Positions 31,508 through 32,852 of a stretch of 32,852 nt of DNA are shown in pieces. The notes below the pieces were generated by a model that was not told the DNA's origin, did not search any database, and worked only from the letters and a program-made list of their open reading frames with translations. The position numbers were made by a program, and so were the translations under genes. Within the stretch, counting starts at the first letter, position 1. Each line of letters starts with the position of its first letter. This DNA is from Candidatus Moraniibacteriota bacterium (GTDB lineage: Bacteria > Patescibacteriota > Minisyncoccia > Moranbacterales > GCA-2747515), in NCBI GenBank assembly GCA_027031495.1, contig JALVQA010000004.1, positions 23,218 to 56,069 of the forward strand, read 5' to 3'.

Positions 31508-32852
31508 CTACCCACTACAACTCACACATACATTTTGGTCAATTTCACCGGAAAGTGATCGTACATAGTACACCGTTTTAATGCCCTTTTGCCATGCACG
31601 CAAATAATAACTATACAGCTGTGCCGGCGATGTTTGTGATGGATCAATCATCCATTCAAAACTGATTGACTGATCAACCCACTGATACACTATACTGATC
31701 ATATCAATCACGTCTTTCATATCCATTGAAATGTACTCTTTATAGTACCAGAAGTTATCCTTGTTAAGTTTTGGTGCTACACGCACGGTCGGCGCTGAGA
31801 GATTTGTTTCCATGAAGTAACGTTTATAGATTGGCAACAGTGCCGCCGTTGTGCCAACGATACCTGACGTTGATGTGTTTGGCGCTGGTGCTGTATGGTA
31901 TCCAAAACGAATACCATACTTCTTCATATCATCAAAAAGTTTTGTCCATCCAACGCGACGTTTTTCATTTTTCTCAATAAACCATTGCGCATTATGACCA
32001 AGAATACGTCCTTTGCTGTATTCGCTACCAGGATAGAGCGCGTATGCACCACGCTCCCGCGCAAGATCCACCGATGCGCGATATGTATGAAACGTGTAAC
32101 GCTCAAAGAGCATGTCAACTTTTGCACGCGCCTCCTCGCTTTCGTATGCCAACTTTCGTGTCGCAAGATATTCTGCCAAACCAAGATACCCAACGCCAAC
32201 GCTGCGATAACGCATTGCCGTTCGCTCTGCCTCCTTAATAGGATAGAAATTCAGTGTAATCACATTATCAAGAATGCGCATAATAACGGGAAAGACTTTC
32301 TTGATCATCTTTTCCTCATATACTTTTGCTATATTTATTGACGCAAGGTTGCATACAACAAGATCGCCAGGCTCATAGCGAATAACAATCTTACCATCTT
32401 CAATTGTTTCTTCTTTGAATTTTGTCGGCGATGTGTTTTGACAGATTTCCGTACACAGTTGTGTTGAATAAATATTGCCAGCGTGTCGATTTGCATTATT
32501 GCGATTAACCGTGTCGCGGAAGAATACATACGGCATACCTGTCTCCACCGTCGTTTTAAGAAAACGCTTAAACAGCTCCTTTGCTTTTACAGAACGTCGC
32601 ATAACAAGTGATGCATCTTTCTCGAGTTTGCGGTAAAACGCATTAAAATCTTTATCAAAATAATCTTGCAACGACTTGCCGTATTTTGTCTTGATCTCAT
32701 GCGGATCAAAAAGCGTCCATTCCCCGTCTTCCTGCAAACGCTGCATAAAGAGATCGGGAATCGACACTGCAGGAAAGACATCAAAGGCTTTTGAACGAAT
32801 GTCGCCCGTTTCTGTCTGCAGGTCAAGAAAATCATATATATCATAGTGCCAT
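31508..32852 (-). CDS. nrdA: Class I ribonucleotide reductase alpha subunit (NrdA), 5' end outside window
   Basis: The frame is open to the right edge; the ORF-track GTG start at 32767 is an internal codon because the preceding 28 codons (WHYDIYDFLDLQTETGDIRSKAFDVFPA) fit NrdA. Visible family motifs: IPDLFMQRL, YVFFRDTVNR, QLCTEI with an active-site Cys, LVVCNLASINIAKV with its partner Cys, GYLGLAEYLA, TAPAPNTSTSGIVGTTAAL, and KTVYYVRS with the two radical-transfer tyrosines. It ends NVCVSCSG, whose CxxC-like pair would be re-reduced by thioredoxin or glutaredoxin. The N-terminal ATP-cone and allosteric region are outside. At the position of E. coli Asn437 (SNLCLEI) this protein has Gln (TQLCTEI). 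Confidence 0.95.
   Translation of the reverse strand, partial: WHYDIYDFLDLQTETGDIRSKAFDVFPAVSIPDLFMQRLQEDGEWTLFDPHEIKTKYGKSLQDYFDKDFNAFYRKLEKDASLVMRRSVKAKELFKRFLKTTVETGMPYVFFRDTVNRNNANRHAGNIYSTQLCTEICQNTSPTKFKEETIEDGKIVIRYEPGDLVVCNLASINIAKVYEEKMIKKVFPVIMRILDNVITLNFYPIKEAERTAMRYRSVGVGYLGLAEYLATRKLAYESEEARAKVDMLFERYTFHTYRASVDLARERGAYALYPGSEYSKGRILGHNAQWFIEKNEKRRVGWTKLFDDMKKYGIRFGYHTAPAPNTSTSGIVGTTAALLPIYKRYFMETNLSAPTVRVAPKLNKDNFWYYKEYISMDMKDVIDMISIVYQWVDQSISFEWMIDPSQTSPAQLYSYYLRAWQKGIKTVYYVRSLSGEIDQNVCVSCSG

Noticed and set aside
1-32852. Alternative genetic code (UGA = Gly) as in some CPR lineages
   Set aside because: TGA ends real genes (for example the RluD-family gene at 29398) and no conserved motif is interrupted by in-frame TGA, so the standard bacterial code fits.

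Overview
The window looks like a chromosomal piece from a Candidate Phyla Radiation (Patescibacteria, perhaps Parcubacteria-like) bacterium. This is an inference from gene content: a PrgI/TraC-N/VirB4/VirB6-type secretion cluster with small hypothetical membrane proteins, a type IV pilus assembly ATPase, a very large repetitive tail-fibre-like surface protein, class I ribonucleotide reductase, short intergenic gaps, AT-leaning composition and mostly weak Shine-Dalgarno sequences. The standard bacterial code fits, because TGA is used as a stop. I found no rRNA, tRNA, CRISPR array, transposase or integron.

Layout. (1) 1-3764, minus strand: the first 1254 codons of a giant repetitive surface protein that runs off the left edge; it is missing from the ORF track because it has no stop in the window. 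(2) 4003-6017: a GC-rich gene with a fully hairpinned leader. It encodes a composite secreted protein with an outer-membrane-type beta-barrel and an OmpA-like C-terminal domain, and it ends in strong hairpins. This is the most unexpected gene here. (3) 6089-10358: a XerC/D-type tyrosine recombinase, a UvrD/PcrA helicase and a degenerate DHH-like protein, the last two divergent from a shared 84-bp promoter region. (4) 10390-13416: a 1008-residue protein carrying two complete PilB/GspE ATPase modules in tandem. (5) 26669 down to 13487, minus strand: a ten-gene, tightly packed cluster that starts from a clear promoter. In order it encodes a VirB6-like membrane protein, a conserved hypothetical, PrgI, a TraC-N-like protein, the VirB4 ATPase, a small membrane protein, a terpenoid-cyclase-fold-like protein, a polytopic membrane protein, a 1227-residue secreted Gly-rich multidomain protein and a membrane-anchored beta-propeller. 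A bidirectional terminator separates it from the tandem PilB gene. (6) 26747-27133: YraN nuclease-like gene. (7) 27134-27987: an 850-bp gap with hairpin-dense sequence, a 17-bp palindrome, a consensus promoter and three perfect DnaA boxes, possibly a replication origin and/or a structured RNA. (8) 27988-32852, minus strand: an anchored hypothetical protein, an RluD-type pseudouridine synthase, NrdB and NrdA (5' end cut by the window).

Functionally, the window is dominated by cell-surface biology: DNA or protein transport by the VirB4 system, pilus assembly by the tandem PilB, and at least four large exported proteins. DNA maintenance and nucleotide genes make up the rest. Several promoters share an extended -10 of the form TGGTAYAMT, and some genes seem to be nearly leaderless.

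Limits: all family calls come from reading motifs and residue patterns, without database searches. Residue numbers are hand-counted and approximate for the longest proteins.
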